Assembly (NCBI GenBank): GCA_016213405.1
Contig: JACRAM010000066.1
Location: forward strand, 1-56,182
Reading direction: 5' to 3'
Source of the DNA: Bacteroidota bacterium
Lineage (GTDB): Bacteria > Bacteroidota > Bacteroidia > Palsa-948
Length of the DNA stretch: 56,182 nt
The translations under genes were made by a program, and so were the position numbers. Below, in pieces: positions 42,235 through 50,861 of the stretch; the stretch's first letter is position 1; each line of letters opens with the position of its first letter. The notes under the pieces were generated by a model, which was given only the letters and a program-made list of their open reading frames with translations, ran no database searches and was not told where the DNA came from.

Positions 42235-43014
42235 CTATTTCAATTTTTTTAGAAACTCTTCTCTCTTTCTTCTTGAAACTTCCACTTTGGTACCATCGCT
42301 CATCACGGCATATCCGCCATCTTCTTTGAGAAAGCGGATCATGTGTTCCTTATTAATAAGGTGAGAATGATGCACGCGGATAAAATCTTTTTCAGGAAGC
42401 AGTTCTTCATAATGCTTGAGCGTTCCCGATACAAGAAATTTTTTCCCGCTCCGATAAAATTCTGAATCCTTACTTTTTGTCGGATCTGCGAGATAAACAT
42501 TGGTGTAATTATCATTGGCTTCGCAACGAATAATGTCTTTCACCAACACCACTTCGAATACATTGCCGGTCGGCAAAGTGATTTTACTGAATTGCTCATC
42601 GCTTTTTTTTATGTTTTCAAGAAGCGCTGCCATGTTCTGTTCTGAAAAAGTGTTGCTTTTTCTGTCGGTCACTTTTTTCACAGCGGTTTTCAGTTCTTCC
42701 TCATCAATCGGCTTGAGAAGATAATCCAGCGCGCTGTACCTGATTGCCTTCACTGCAAATTTTTCTGAAGCCGTGGCGAAGATGACATCAAACTTTAAGT
42801 CGTTGACCTTTTCCAGCACATCAAATCCGCTTCCATCGGGGAGCATTACATCCAGAAAAATAAGTTCGGGTTTCTGATTGTGGACAACTTCAATTCCTTC
42901 TTTCACGGTTTCTGCAACACCGATGATAGAAATGTCCGGGCAATTTTTCTGAAGCAGATGCGCTAGAGCCTCCCTGCTTTTCTTTTCATCTTCTACAATA
43001 ACTGCCTTAATCAT
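42235..43014 (-). CDS. LytTR response regulator
   Basis: 259 residues. Receiver domain (1-125) with the acidic pocket VEDE at 7-10, phospho-acceptor D55 (LIFLDVMLPDGSG) and Lys in LLKPIDEEEL, then a linker and a LytTR DNA-binding domain (about 150-259: DIIRCEANDNYTNVYL, FIRVHHSHLINKEHM, VEVSRRKREEFLKKL). LytTR proteins bind direct repeats about two helical turns apart, which fits the site found upstream of the TonB receptor. The gene follows its sensor kinase by 22 bases. Confidence 0.95.
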   Translation of the reverse strand: MIKAVIVEDEKKSREALAHLLQKNCPDISIIGVAETVKEGIEVVHNQKPELIFLDVMLPDGSGFDVLEKVNDLKFDVIFATASEKFAVKAIRYSALDYLLKPIDEEELKTAVKKVTDRKSNTFSEQNMAALLENIKKSDEQFSKITLPTGNVFEVVLVKDIIRCEANDNYTNVYLADPTKSKDSEFYRSGKKFLVSGTLKHYEELLPEKDFIRVHHSHLINKEHMIRFLKEDGGYAVMSDGTKVEVSRRKREEFLKKLK

Positions 43015-43036
43015 TATTCAAAAGTACTATTTGAAA

Positions 43037-46000
43037 TTAAATCGGAATAAATATTTTCACTTTTGTTCCGAGTCCATTTCCTTTTTCATCTTCCATGTCA
43101 ATTAAATTAGCGCTGAGGTTTGAATGGTGAATTTTATTCAGCACCTCCAGGCGTTCGTTCGTTATTTTCATTCCCATGGATTCGTGCAATGATTCATTTG
43201 TTTTTGTTCTGAACTCCTGAGATTTTTTTCTACCGATTCCGTTATCCTGAATCATACATATTATATGTGTGTCGGTTTGGGAGAAGCTGACTTCAATTTT
43301 TCCTTTTCCATCGGTTTTCGGAATCACTCCGTGAATGATGGCGTTTTCTACATAGGGCTGAATGAGCATGGTAGGTATTTTATAGTCGTCCAATTCCACT
43401 TTTGAATCCACTTCCACTGAATAGTCAAATTTGTTGTCCCACCTGAGCGCTTCCAGTTCCATGTATAATTTCAATGAATCGATTTCTTCGCAAAGCGTGA
43501 TGGAAGATTTTTCGCTGTTGGAAAGTATCATGCGCATGAGCTTTGCAAATTTGCTGAGATAGCGAAGCGCGGAATCTTCATCCTTGGTCATAATAAAACT
43601 CTGAATGGAGCTGAGCGAATTAAAAATAAAATGCGGGTCCATCTGCGCGCGCAATGCCTTGAGTTCGTTGTTCGCGAGTTGAATTTCGCGTGAAAGTTTC
43701 TCTCCTTCTTTTCTACGGATGGCTTCTGCGCGAACGCGTGAAAAAATCACAATGAGAATAAGTGCCGCTACCGACATGGAAATTCTGAACCACCATGTTT
43801 TCCATACAGGCGGAAGAATTACAAAAGAAAAAACTGCCGGCTCTTTATTCCACAATCCTTCGTTATTGCAACTCATCACTTTAAAAACATATTTTCCCGG
43901 AGAAAGATTCGGATAGCGGGCGCTGGTTTCTTTTGTTTCGGGCGACCAGATTTTGTCAATTCCTTCCAAACGAAATTTATATCTTACTTTTTCAGGATTC
44001 GTCAGGCAAATGCCGATATACTCAAAAGAAATGTTGTTTAGATAATACGGGAGTTCTGAATTGTCAGGAAGAATTGTATCATTATAAAATATGCGGATGT
44101 TCGTAATGCTTGTCTTGGATTCAATGTGATTGTGATGAAGCGAATACGGATTAAAATGAATGAGCCCGTTCACCGTGCCGAACCAGAGTGTTCCGTCATC
44201 ATCGCGCCAGATTCCGTTCGAATTGGTTTCCAGGCTGGAAAAGCCTTCTTCCTGTCCATATTGTTTCAGAATTATTTTTCCTGACTTTGCATATTCTTTC
44301 GCGTCAAATTTATTTACGCCCTGATTGGTGCCGATGTACAGATTTTCATAGGAGGAATCAAACGCCATCACATAAATCAAATCAGAACTCAATCCGTCTT
44401 TCTCACTGATGTTTGAAATGTTGCCTGACTCCGTATTGTAAATGTAAACCCCGTCAAAACTTCCGATATAAATATTTCCATCACGGCCTTCATCAATGGC
44501 GAGATACGTTTTGCTTTTCAGGTTTAGTTTTTTTGTCATGTCTTCCGTTGCTTTTTCGACTGAGCCCATGTCATTTTTCGGGTTGTACCTGAAAACTCCT
44601 CCCAGATAGGTTCCGAACCAGATATTTCCCTTGCTGTCTTCAAACTCATACCATACATCAAAGTTTTGCCCGCCCGATTCAAAATCAAATGTTTTGAATT
44701 TTCCATTGGAAAAAATCGTTCCTCCTTTATTTCCACCTAGCCAAATTCTTCCTTTCCTATCCTGAATAATTGAAGTGACTGAATCGCCATGCAAGCCATC
44801 TTTTCTTCCATGAAAATTTTTAAATCCATTTCCATTATAAATGGATAATCCTTTATTTGTTCCCATCAGAATAAATCCTTCTTTGTCCTCAATTCCTGCA
44901 TTCATCTGCGTTCCGATAAGTCCATCCGATTCAGTAAAATTTTTAAATATTTTCTCATCGTATTTATAGAATCCGTTCTCAAAAGTTCCCACCCAAAGAT
45001 TTTTTTTATGATCTCGGAAAATCGGGAAGATGAAAGGATTAATCAATCCATCTTTATCTGAAAAAGTGGCGAGCGATGGGTCTCTGAACCGGTAAAGCCC
45101 GTTGGAAGTTCCGAGCCAGAGGTTTCCTTCTTCATCTACAAAAAGCTTTCCGACTTTATTGCCGTTCTGCACACTGCTCACGCGGAAGGCAGAAATTTTC
45201 TCGTCTTCAGCAATCTTATTCAGCCCTTTCAGCGTTCCAACCCAAACATCATTGGTATGTTCGTCTTTTATCACAGCCTGAATCGCGTTGTCTGACAATC
45301 CGTTCTGAGTTGTGAAAATTGTTGCTTTCACTCCGTCATATTTCACAACTCCATTATTTGTTCCAAACCATAAATTTCCGTTTCCGTCTTCGGTAATGGA
45401 AGTAATGGTTGAATCGTAAATTCCGTTCACGATGGAATAATTATCAAACGATTTGTCTTGTTGGTTTTTATTCGTGAAAACTATTTTACTCACACCGCTG
45501 TCCGTGTTCATCCAAAGATTTCCATTTCTATCCGCGTAAATCAGGGAAATATTATCAGAACTTAATCCGTTTTTTTTCGTGAGCGATGAAAAACTTTTTC
45601 CATCGTAAATCGTAATTCCATTTGTTGTTGCAATCCAGAGGTTTCCGTTTTTGTCAGCGGTCAAAGAATTAATGTAATCTCCTGAAAGCCCGTGCGATTT
45701 GGTAAAGGTTGTAAATGATTTTCCATCGTACTTCGTCAGTCCGCTGATAGTTCCTATCCAGATATTTCCCTGTGCATCTTCCGCAATCGAAGTCACCCAA
45801 TGGTTTGCCAAACCATTTTTCGGAGAATAGTTGGTGAACGTTTTTCCGTCAAACTTACTGAGCCCTCCATAACCACCCGTCCATAAATTTCCTTTGCTGT
45901 CCTGAAAAATCGCATACACCTGCACATACGGAAGTCCCTGTTCGGCAGAATAATTTTTGAAATTATAAGACTGTGCCCATCCCCTGCCCTTCCCCAAGGG

Positions 46001-46060
46001 AAGGGAGAATATCAAAATGAGAAAAAGAAAAAAATAATTTCTATGTGAATGGATTTGCAT
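43037..46060 (-). CDS. Two-component sensor: propeller, Y_Y_Y and LytS-type kinase
   Basis: 1007 residues. Signal peptide ending WAQ at about 30, in which a palindromic repeat encodes LPLGKGRGWA. Some fourteen regulator-propeller blades (about 35-650: GNLWIGTNNGVVKYDG, VTSITEDGNGN), enough for two propellers; a Y_Y_Y domain (about 660-745); a transmembrane helix (about 765-785); a short coiled coil; then a LytS/YehU-type kinase with DPHFIFNSLSSIQSF (phosphorylated His near residue 808) and a C-terminal ATPase (about 870-1007: PYVENAIIHGV, IQDNGIGR). Such hybrid-free sensors typically read extracellular polymers. Cotranscribed with the LytTR regulator. Confidence 0.94.
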   Translation of the reverse strand: MQIHSHRNYFFLFLILIFSLPLGKGRGWAQSYNFKNYSAEQGLPYVQVYAIFQDSKGNLWTGGYGGLSKFDGKTFTNYSPKNGLANHWVTSIAEDAQGNIWIGTISGLTKYDGKSFTTFTKSHGLSGDYINSLTADKNGNLWIATTNGITIYDGKSFSSLTKKNGLSSDNISLIYADRNGNLWMNTDSGVSKIVFTNKNQQDKSFDNYSIVNGIYDSTITSITEDGNGNLWFGTNNGVVKYDGVKATIFTTQNGLSDNAIQAVIKDEHTNDVWVGTLKGLNKIAEDEKISAFRVSSVQNGNKVGKLFVDEEGNLWLGTSNGLYRFRDPSLATFSDKDGLINPFIFPIFRDHKKNLWVGTFENGFYKYDEKIFKNFTESDGLIGTQMNAGIEDKEGFILMGTNKGLSIYNGNGFKNFHGRKDGLHGDSVTSIIQDRKGRIWLGGNKGGTIFSNGKFKTFDFESGGQNFDVWYEFEDSKGNIWFGTYLGGVFRYNPKNDMGSVEKATEDMTKKLNLKSKTYLAIDEGRDGNIYIGSFDGVYIYNTESGNISNISEKDGLSSDLIYVMAFDSSYENLYIGTNQGVNKFDAKEYAKSGKIILKQYGQEEGFSSLETNSNGIWRDDDGTLWFGTVNGLIHFNPYSLHHNHIESKTSITNIRIFYNDTILPDNSELPYYLNNISFEYIGICLTNPEKVRYKFRLEGIDKIWSPETKETSARYPNLSPGKYVFKVMSCNNEGLWNKEPAVFSFVILPPVWKTWWFRISMSVAALILIVIFSRVRAEAIRRKEGEKLSREIQLANNELKALRAQMDPHFIFNSLSSIQSFIMTKDEDSALRYLSKFAKLMRMILSNSEKSSITLCEEIDSLKLYMELEALRWDNKFDYSVEVDSKVELDDYKIPTMLIQPYVENAIIHGVIPKTDGKGKIEVSFSQTDTHIICMIQDNGIGRKKSQEFRTKTNESLHESMGMKITNERLEVLNKIHHSNLSANLIDMEDEKGNGLGTKVKIFIPI
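45986..46005. repeat. CCCTTCCC palindrome in kinase signal codons
   Basis: GCCCTTCCCC-AAGGGAAGGG near-perfect palindrome inside the signal-peptide codons of the sensor kinase, read as LPLGKG. Confidence 0.75.
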
Positions 46061-46067
46061 ATTGGTT

Positions 46068-46098
46068 CCCTCTCCTTGGGAGAGGGTTAGGGAGAGGC
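46068..46098. repeat. CCCTCTCC palindrome upstream of the kinase gene
   Basis: CCCTCTCC-TTG-GGAGAGGG followed by TTAGGGAGAGG, eight bases upstream of the kinase start codon and just after the 46102 gene stop. Same class as the other dispersed palindromes. Confidence 0.7.
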
Positions 46099-46101
46099 TT
46101 T

Positions 46102-46632
46102 TTAGTACTGTGGTCTCTTCAGGATTTCAGAATAGATAATCGCCTGACGAATATCAAAATCAACTACCGATTCTTCTTCCGCTTCAGATTCCAAAAAAAC
46201 TTTCTTTGAAGAAGCAAGTTGTTCTCCTGTTAAAAAAGATTGTGCTGCTGTCTTGTGGGTTTTTGAAGGGACGTGAGATGGAATTGTTTTTTCTTTTATA
46301 GAATGTGTAGTAATTTTTGAGGGCTGTGGTTTTATGGAAACTGGCTGATGCTTTACTTTGTCCCGATAGCTATCAGGATGCTTCTCAGGAATTTTTACTT
46401 CAGGATTTCTTCCCAGCAAATCTTCCAGCATTTTTTTCATATCATCTCCATGATTCGGAATGGGAGATGCTTCTGGCGGCTGAACGGGCTTGAACTCGTC
46501 TTTCTTTTGAGAAGATGAATTAGGAATGGTGGTTGGACGATTTTTTGTTACTTTTTTTCCAGCTTTGATAATGCTGTAAATAATATAGATTACAGCAAAA
46601 ACAATGTATATATAATTCTGCGCTGCGTGCAT
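46102..46632 (-). CDS. Small membrane protein, disordered cytoplasmic part
   Basis: About 176 residues from the ATG at 46632, which avoids overlap with the upstream lipoprotein gene and begins right at a membrane helix (YIYIVFAVIYIIYSII, about 7-22). The rest is Pro/Lys/Ser-rich and probably unfolded, ending in a conserved-looking VVDFDIRQAIIYSEILKRPQY (part quoted). That last motif recurs in small Bacteroidota membrane proteins of unknown function. Just downstream of a lipoprotein gene by 29 bases. No function assigned. Confidence 0.65.
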   Translation of the reverse strand: MHAAQNYIYIVFAVIYIIYSIIKAGKKVTKNRPTTIPNSSSQKKDEFKPVQPPEASPIPNHGDDMKKMLEDLLGRNPEVKIPEKHPDSYRDKVKHQPVSIKPQPSKITTHSIKEKTIPSHVPSKTHKTAAQSFLTGEQLASSKKVFLESEAEEESVVDFDIRQAIIYSEILKRPQY

Positions 46633-46661
46633 TAAAAATATTTTTGCTAAACGTGAAAAAA

Positions 46662-47165
46662 TTAATACATCTTTTTTTCCAAAGTAAATCCCCATTTATC
46701 CGCAAACCTTTCCTGCTCGGCAATGAAGTTTTTATTAAGCAAGTCAAGTGAAGTATTTATTTTGGCGGCAAGTTCTTTTTGTTTCGCCTCATCTTCTGCG
46801 CTATATTCTTCGCTGGGGATGCTGTAAAGCCGCGCGTATTCTGTAAACTCCACATCCAGCATGCCTTTATACGCCTTTATTAAATTAACGGCACTCTGTT
46901 TATACGCATCAAAATCCTTGTGCGCTTCTGTTTTCTCAACCTTTTCCGCGCAGGCAGTTACATTGCTTTTGAAATCCGCTAAAGCTTTCTTTATATCGTC
47001 AGTATTTAATTTATCGCATATATCATAAAAACTTCCCTCCGCAGCGAGGCACATTTTCTGAATAGAGACTATGCGGTCGTTAAAAGTTATGGCATCATCC
47101 TTCGTTGGTCCGCAAGACACAAGAAGAAATAGGATGCCGGTAAAGGGTAAAATAAATTTTTTCAT
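46662..47165 (-). CDS. Helical lipoprotein of unknown function
   Basis: 167 residues. Lipoprotein signal with Cys 18 (LFLLVSC), then an all-helical body with a few Cys (CLAAEGSFYDIC and TACAEKVEK) and a conserved-looking NKNFIAEQERFADKWGFTL end. It resembles small LIC11966-type surface lipoproteins but I cannot assign a function. A possible -7 element TAAGTTTG lies at 47199-47206. Probably with the 46102 gene in one transcript. Confidence 0.78.
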   Translation of the reverse strand: MKKFILPFTGILFLLVSCGPTKDDAITFNDRIVSIQKMCLAAEGSFYDICDKLNTDDIKKALADFKSNVTACAEKVEKTEAHKDFDAYKQSAVNLIKAYKGMLDVEFTEYARLYSIPSEEYSAEDEAKQKELAAKINTSLDLLNKNFIAEQERFADKWGFTLEKKMY

Positions 47166-47203
47166 TTTGATTATGATTGGTGATTATGAAATATTATGCA
47201 AAC

Positions 47204-48349
47204 TTACAAAGTTCCTCTTTGTTCCTGTTCTCTTTCAATCGCCTCAAACAATGCTTTGAAATTTCCTTTGCCGAAACTTTTCGCTCCTTTGCGCTGAATG
47301 ATCTCATAAAAAACTGTTGGGCGATCTTCCACCGGTTTTGTGAATAGCTGAAGCAAATATCCTTCTTCATCACGGTCAACGAGAATGTTTAGTTTTTTTA
47401 TCTGTTCAACGTCTTCGTCAATTTTTCCCACGCGCGCGAATAAATCGTCATAATAGGTTTCGGGTACATAGAGGAAATCCACTCCGCGTTTGCGAAGTTC
47501 GGTTACGGTTGAAATAATATCTTCCGTGAGAAGTGCAATGTGCTGCACGCCCGAACCTTTATAAAACTCAAGGTACTCATCAATCTGAGATTTCTTTTTT
47601 CCTTTTGCGGGCTCGTTGATGGGGAATTTCACATAGCCGTTTCCGTTTGAAACCACTTTGCTCATCAGTGCGGTGAATTCTGTAGAAATATCTTTATCAT
47701 CAAACGTGATGAGAAGTTTGAAGCCCATTGCCTCTTCATAAAATTTCACCCACTCGTTCATTTGTCCGAGTTCAACATTTCCCACGCAATGATCCACCAC
47801 TTTCAATCCGACAGGAGAAGTTTTCAAAATTGATTTCGCGGGTTTATATCCCGGAAGAAATGCTCCTTTATAATTTTTTCTTTCAACGAATGTGTGCAGG
47901 GTTTCACCATAAGTATGAATACTGGCAACTTTCACTTCTCCGAATTCGTCCTTCATTGTTTGCGGAGGAGAAAATGGTTTTGCTCCGCGCTTCACTGTTT
48001 CGTTAAAAGATTTTTCGGCATCATCCACCCATAGCGCAAGCACTTTCACTCCATCGCCATGGGTTGCAACATGCTTGGTGATTTCGCTGTTCGGGTCAAA
48101 GGAAGTAGTGAGCACTAATCGGATTTTTCCCTGCTGAAGCACATACGAAGCGCGGTCTTTCACGCCTGTTTCCAATCCAGCGTAAGCCACGAGTTCAAAT
48201 CCCCATGCCGATTGGTAGTAATAAGCCGACTGCTTTGCATTGCCTACATAAAATTCTACGTAATCGGTTCCATTTAAAGGAAGAAAATCCGGAAAACCAT
48301 TTTTATGAAGTTCCTGAAGTTTATTGATTGGCTCTGTGTGGGTTGTCAT
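47204..48349 (-). CDS. hpd: 4-Hydroxyphenylpyruvate dioxygenase
   Basis: 381 residues, expected size. Two vicinal-oxygen-chelate halves (about 20-170 and 180-360). The iron ligands are His in KVVDHCVGNV, His in GVQHIALLTEDI, and Glu in VFYEIIQRKG. The end KSFGKGNFKALFEAIEREQE is typical. Converts 4-hydroxyphenylpyruvate to homogentisate in tyrosine breakdown, with oxygen. No homogentisate dioxygenase or fumarylacetoacetase is in this window. Divergent from the M28 peptidase gene. It also implies aerobic growth at least part of the time. Confidence 0.95.
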   Translation of the reverse strand: MTTHTEPINKLQELHKNGFPDFLPLNGTDYVEFYVGNAKQSAYYYQSAWGFELVAYAGLETGVKDRASYVLQQGKIRLVLTTSFDPNSEITKHVATHGDGVKVLALWVDDAEKSFNETVKRGAKPFSPPQTMKDEFGEVKVASIHTYGETLHTFVERKNYKGAFLPGYKPAKSILKTSPVGLKVVDHCVGNVELGQMNEWVKFYEEAMGFKLLITFDDKDISTEFTALMSKVVSNGNGYVKFPINEPAKGKKKSQIDEYLEFYKGSGVQHIALLTEDIISTVTELRKRGVDFLYVPETYYDDLFARVGKIDEDVEQIKKLNILVDRDEEGYLLQLFTKPVEDRPTVFYEIIQRKGAKSFGKGNFKALFEAIEREQEQRGTL

Positions 48350-48426
48350 TATTTTAAATTTGAAGATTGATGAGTTGTCGCTGAACTTGTTTCATCGTTG
48401 TAAAGATAGAAAAAAGAAATATTTGT

Positions 48427-48434
48427 TAGGTTTG
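48427..48434 (+). promoter_or_regulatory. Bacteroidota -7 element TAGGTTTG
   Basis: Exact TAnnTTTG twelve bases upstream of the chosen M28 peptidase ATG (48447). It argues against the longer frame that starts at 48324. Confidence 0.5.
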
Positions 48435-48446
48435 TACCTTATATAT

Positions 48447-50141
48447 ATGTACACGAGAAAAACCATCTGCCCCTTACCTAAAGGAAGCTGGAAAACGATC
48501 TTCCCCTTTGCATGCAAAGAATTTTTTGGGTGTTTTTTCACTTTAGGGATGGTGATTCTTCTTTTTCTTATCCCTTCAGGGAAGGGACTTCTTTCTCAAT
48601 CACTGGACAAAACCGCAATGAAGTTCGCGCAAACGATTACTGCAGAAGACGCGAAGAAACATCTTTCTATTCTCGCCTCAGATGAATATGAAGGACGTGA
48701 AACGGGAAAGGAAGGACAAAAGAAAGCGGCAAAATACATTGCAGATGATTTCAAAAAGATCGGATTGAAATCCGTTACCGATTCAACTTATCTCCAGAAA
48801 TTTCCGCTTACACTCAATACTCCTGAAGGTGCAGATTTGAAAATAGGAGGAAAAAAATATGAAAACTACAACGACTTTTATGTTTTTCCTTTAGGGCATG
48901 ATTTGAACCTTGAATCGAAGAGTATTCTTTTTCTCGGATATGGCATTTCAGATAAAAAATATGATGATTACAAAAACGCAGATGTGAAAGATAAAATTCT
49001 GCTTGTGCTTGGTGGAGAGCCAATCCGTGAGGATTCCATTTCTTTCCTGACAGGCACAAAAGAACTTTCCGACTGGACCAGTGACTTCCGGAAAAAATCC
49101 CGCTTCGCGAAAAGCAAGGGAGCCAGCGCACTTGTGGTCATTAACATGAACTTTGAAGCAAACATACAATTCCTGAAAAATTTTCTGGAATCTCCCACTT
49201 TAAAACTGAACTCTGATAAATCCGAAGAGAAACTATCTGACAAAAAAGAAGAAAGAAAAAAAATTCCACAAATCGGGCTTTCCATCCAAACCGCAAATGA
49301 AATTCTCTCTTCAGAAAAAATGAATGTGGATGACATCAAGAACAAAATCCGCACTTCAAAACAACCACTTTCCTTTGAAATAAAAAATTATTTTGAAATT
49401 GAAATCAAAAACAGGGAGGATAAAATCTATTCAGAAAATGTTCTGGGAATGATTCAGGGAAACGAGTTCAAAGATGAAGTTGTTTTTGTCACCGCTCATT
49501 ACGACCATTTGGGGGTGCGTGACGGAAAAGTTTTTAACGGTGCGGATGATGACGGCTCGGGAACGGTGGGTGTTATGGAAATTGCTGAAGCATTTTCTTT
49601 GGCGAAAGAAGCAGGCTTCACCCCCAAACGCACAATGGTATTCATGACAGTCGCGGGCGAAGAAAAGGGATTGCTTGGCTCATCCTACTATACTGACAAC
49701 CCGGTTTTTCCTATAGCGAACACCGTCTGCGACCTGAACATTGATATGATTGGCAGAACAGATGACAGCCACAAAGACAGCATTAATTATTTATACATCA
49801 TCGGCTCCGATAAAATCAGCACTGACCTTCACAGGATAAATGAAAATGCAAATTCAACCTACACAAAACTGAAGCTTGATTACAAATACAACGACCTTAA
49901 CGACCCGAACCGTTTTTATTACCGTTCTGACCACTACAATTTCGCAGAGAAAGGAGTACCCATTATTTTTTATTTCAACGGCACGCACGAAGATTACCAC
50001 CAGGAAACAGATGAGGTTTCAAAAATAAATTTTGATTTGCTGGCTAAACGGGCGCAATTGGTTTTCTACACTGCCTGGGAAGTGGCAAACCGAACGAACA
50101 GGATAGTATCAGATGTTCCGCAAGAGAAAGAAAAAAAATAG
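48447..50141 (+). CDS. M28-family zinc metallopeptidase
   Basis: About 564 residues from the ATG at 48447; the longer frame from 48324 would overlap the opposite gene's start and its promoter. An N-terminal signal or anchor segment (about 25-50) is flanked by two palindrome-derived runs (CPLPKGSW, IPSGKG). A PA-like insert covers about 120-330. The catalytic domain shows TAHYDHLG (zinc His), NGADDDGSGT (bridging Asp), AGEEKGLLGS (catalytic Glu and ligand), NIDMIGR, and a final His in SDHYNFAEKG. It cleaves N-terminal residues from peptides in the periplasm or outside. A terminal Lys-rich tail follows. Confidence 0.9.
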   Translation: MYTRKTICPLPKGSWKTIFPFACKEFFGCFFTLGMVILLFLIPSGKGLLSQSLDKTAMKFAQTITAEDAKKHLSILASDEYEGRETGKEGQKKAAKYIADDFKKIGLKSVTDSTYLQKFPLTLNTPEGADLKIGGKKYENYNDFYVFPLGHDLNLESKSILFLGYGISDKKYDDYKNADVKDKILLVLGGEPIREDSISFLTGTKELSDWTSDFRKKSRFAKSKGASALVVINMNFEANIQFLKNFLESPTLKLNSDKSEEKLSDKKEERKKIPQIGLSIQTANEILSSEKMNVDDIKNKIRTSKQPLSFEIKNYFEIEIKNREDKIYSENVLGMIQGNEFKDEVVFVTAHYDHLGVRDGKVFNGADDDGSGTVGVMEIAEAFSLAKEAGFTPKRTMVFMTVAGEEKGLLGSSYYTDNPVFPIANTVCDLNIDMIGRTDDSHKDSINYLYIIGSDKISTDLHRINENANSTYTKLKLDYKYNDLNDPNRFYYRSDHYNFAEKGVPIIFYFNGTHEDYHQETDEVSKINFDLLAKRAQLVFYTAWEVANRTNRIVSDVPQEKEKK

Positions 50142-50196
50142 TTGGTCGTTGGCGGTAAAAAAAATCCAACTCCCTAATCCTTAATTACTGTTCTCT

Positions 50197-50853
50197 TTAG
50201 AGAAATGCCTTTACAACTCTTCCAATCATAATTATTCCTGAAATTACCAGAATGATTCCCGCAATGCGGTTGATCCAGTGAAGAATGTTCGGACTTAGGA
50301 AACTAGTGATTTTATTTGCACCTATTGCTTTCAAAATATCTGTTCCGAGAACTGTAAGAAGCGTTGTAGCAAAAAGAGTAATAATATCGAATTGAGAAAA
50401 ATCAGAATGTGTGCTTACTGTACCAACAACCCCAAGCCAAAAAATTATCACAAAAGGATTAATGAGGTTAATAGCAAATCCTTTGAGAGCGATCATAGGT
50501 AAAGTAGTTTTTTTCGAAAGAAGTTTTTCCATATCTCCCTCTCGTGTTTCCATTTCAAGTGGATGTTTTTGAAACGTATTAAAAATGCCAAACATAATGA
50601 GAATGGTTCCGCCAATAATTCCTATGATGAAATTATTTTTCGGATCATTGAAAAGTCGAAGGGCACCGAGATAAGAAAGCGAAATAATTATTGTATCACT
50701 AATAAAAACACCTATGGCGAAAGCTATTCCTGATTTGTATCCGTTGCGTATGCTCGTCTGCAGAAGCGCAAAAAAGGCAGGACCAGTAAGAATTGCGAGT
50801 GTAAATCCCAATAATATTCCATCTAAAATTGCATTTGTTAACGAATTAAACAT
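50197..50853 (-). CDS. LysE-family amino-acid exporter
   Basis: 218 residues with six hydrophobic helices, normal for the family. The N-terminal GFTLAILTGPAFFALLQTSIRNG contains the family's GP-x-x-F motif (part quoted), and the middle has FAINLINPFVIIFWLGVVG. Exports amino acids or related small molecules. Substrate cannot be told. Downstream of the GH3-like gene by eight bases, so cotranscribed with it. Confidence 0.9.
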   Translation of the reverse strand: MFNSLTNAILDGILLGFTLAILTGPAFFALLQTSIRNGYKSGIAFAIGVFISDTIIISLSYLGALRLFNDPKNNFIIGIIGGTILIMFGIFNTFQKHPLEMETREGDMEKLLSKKTTLPMIALKGFAINLINPFVIIFWLGVVGTVSTHSDFSQFDIITLFATTLLTVLGTDILKAIGANKITSFLSPNILHWINRIAGIILVISGIIMIGRVVKAFL

Positions 50854-50861
50854 TACATAAA

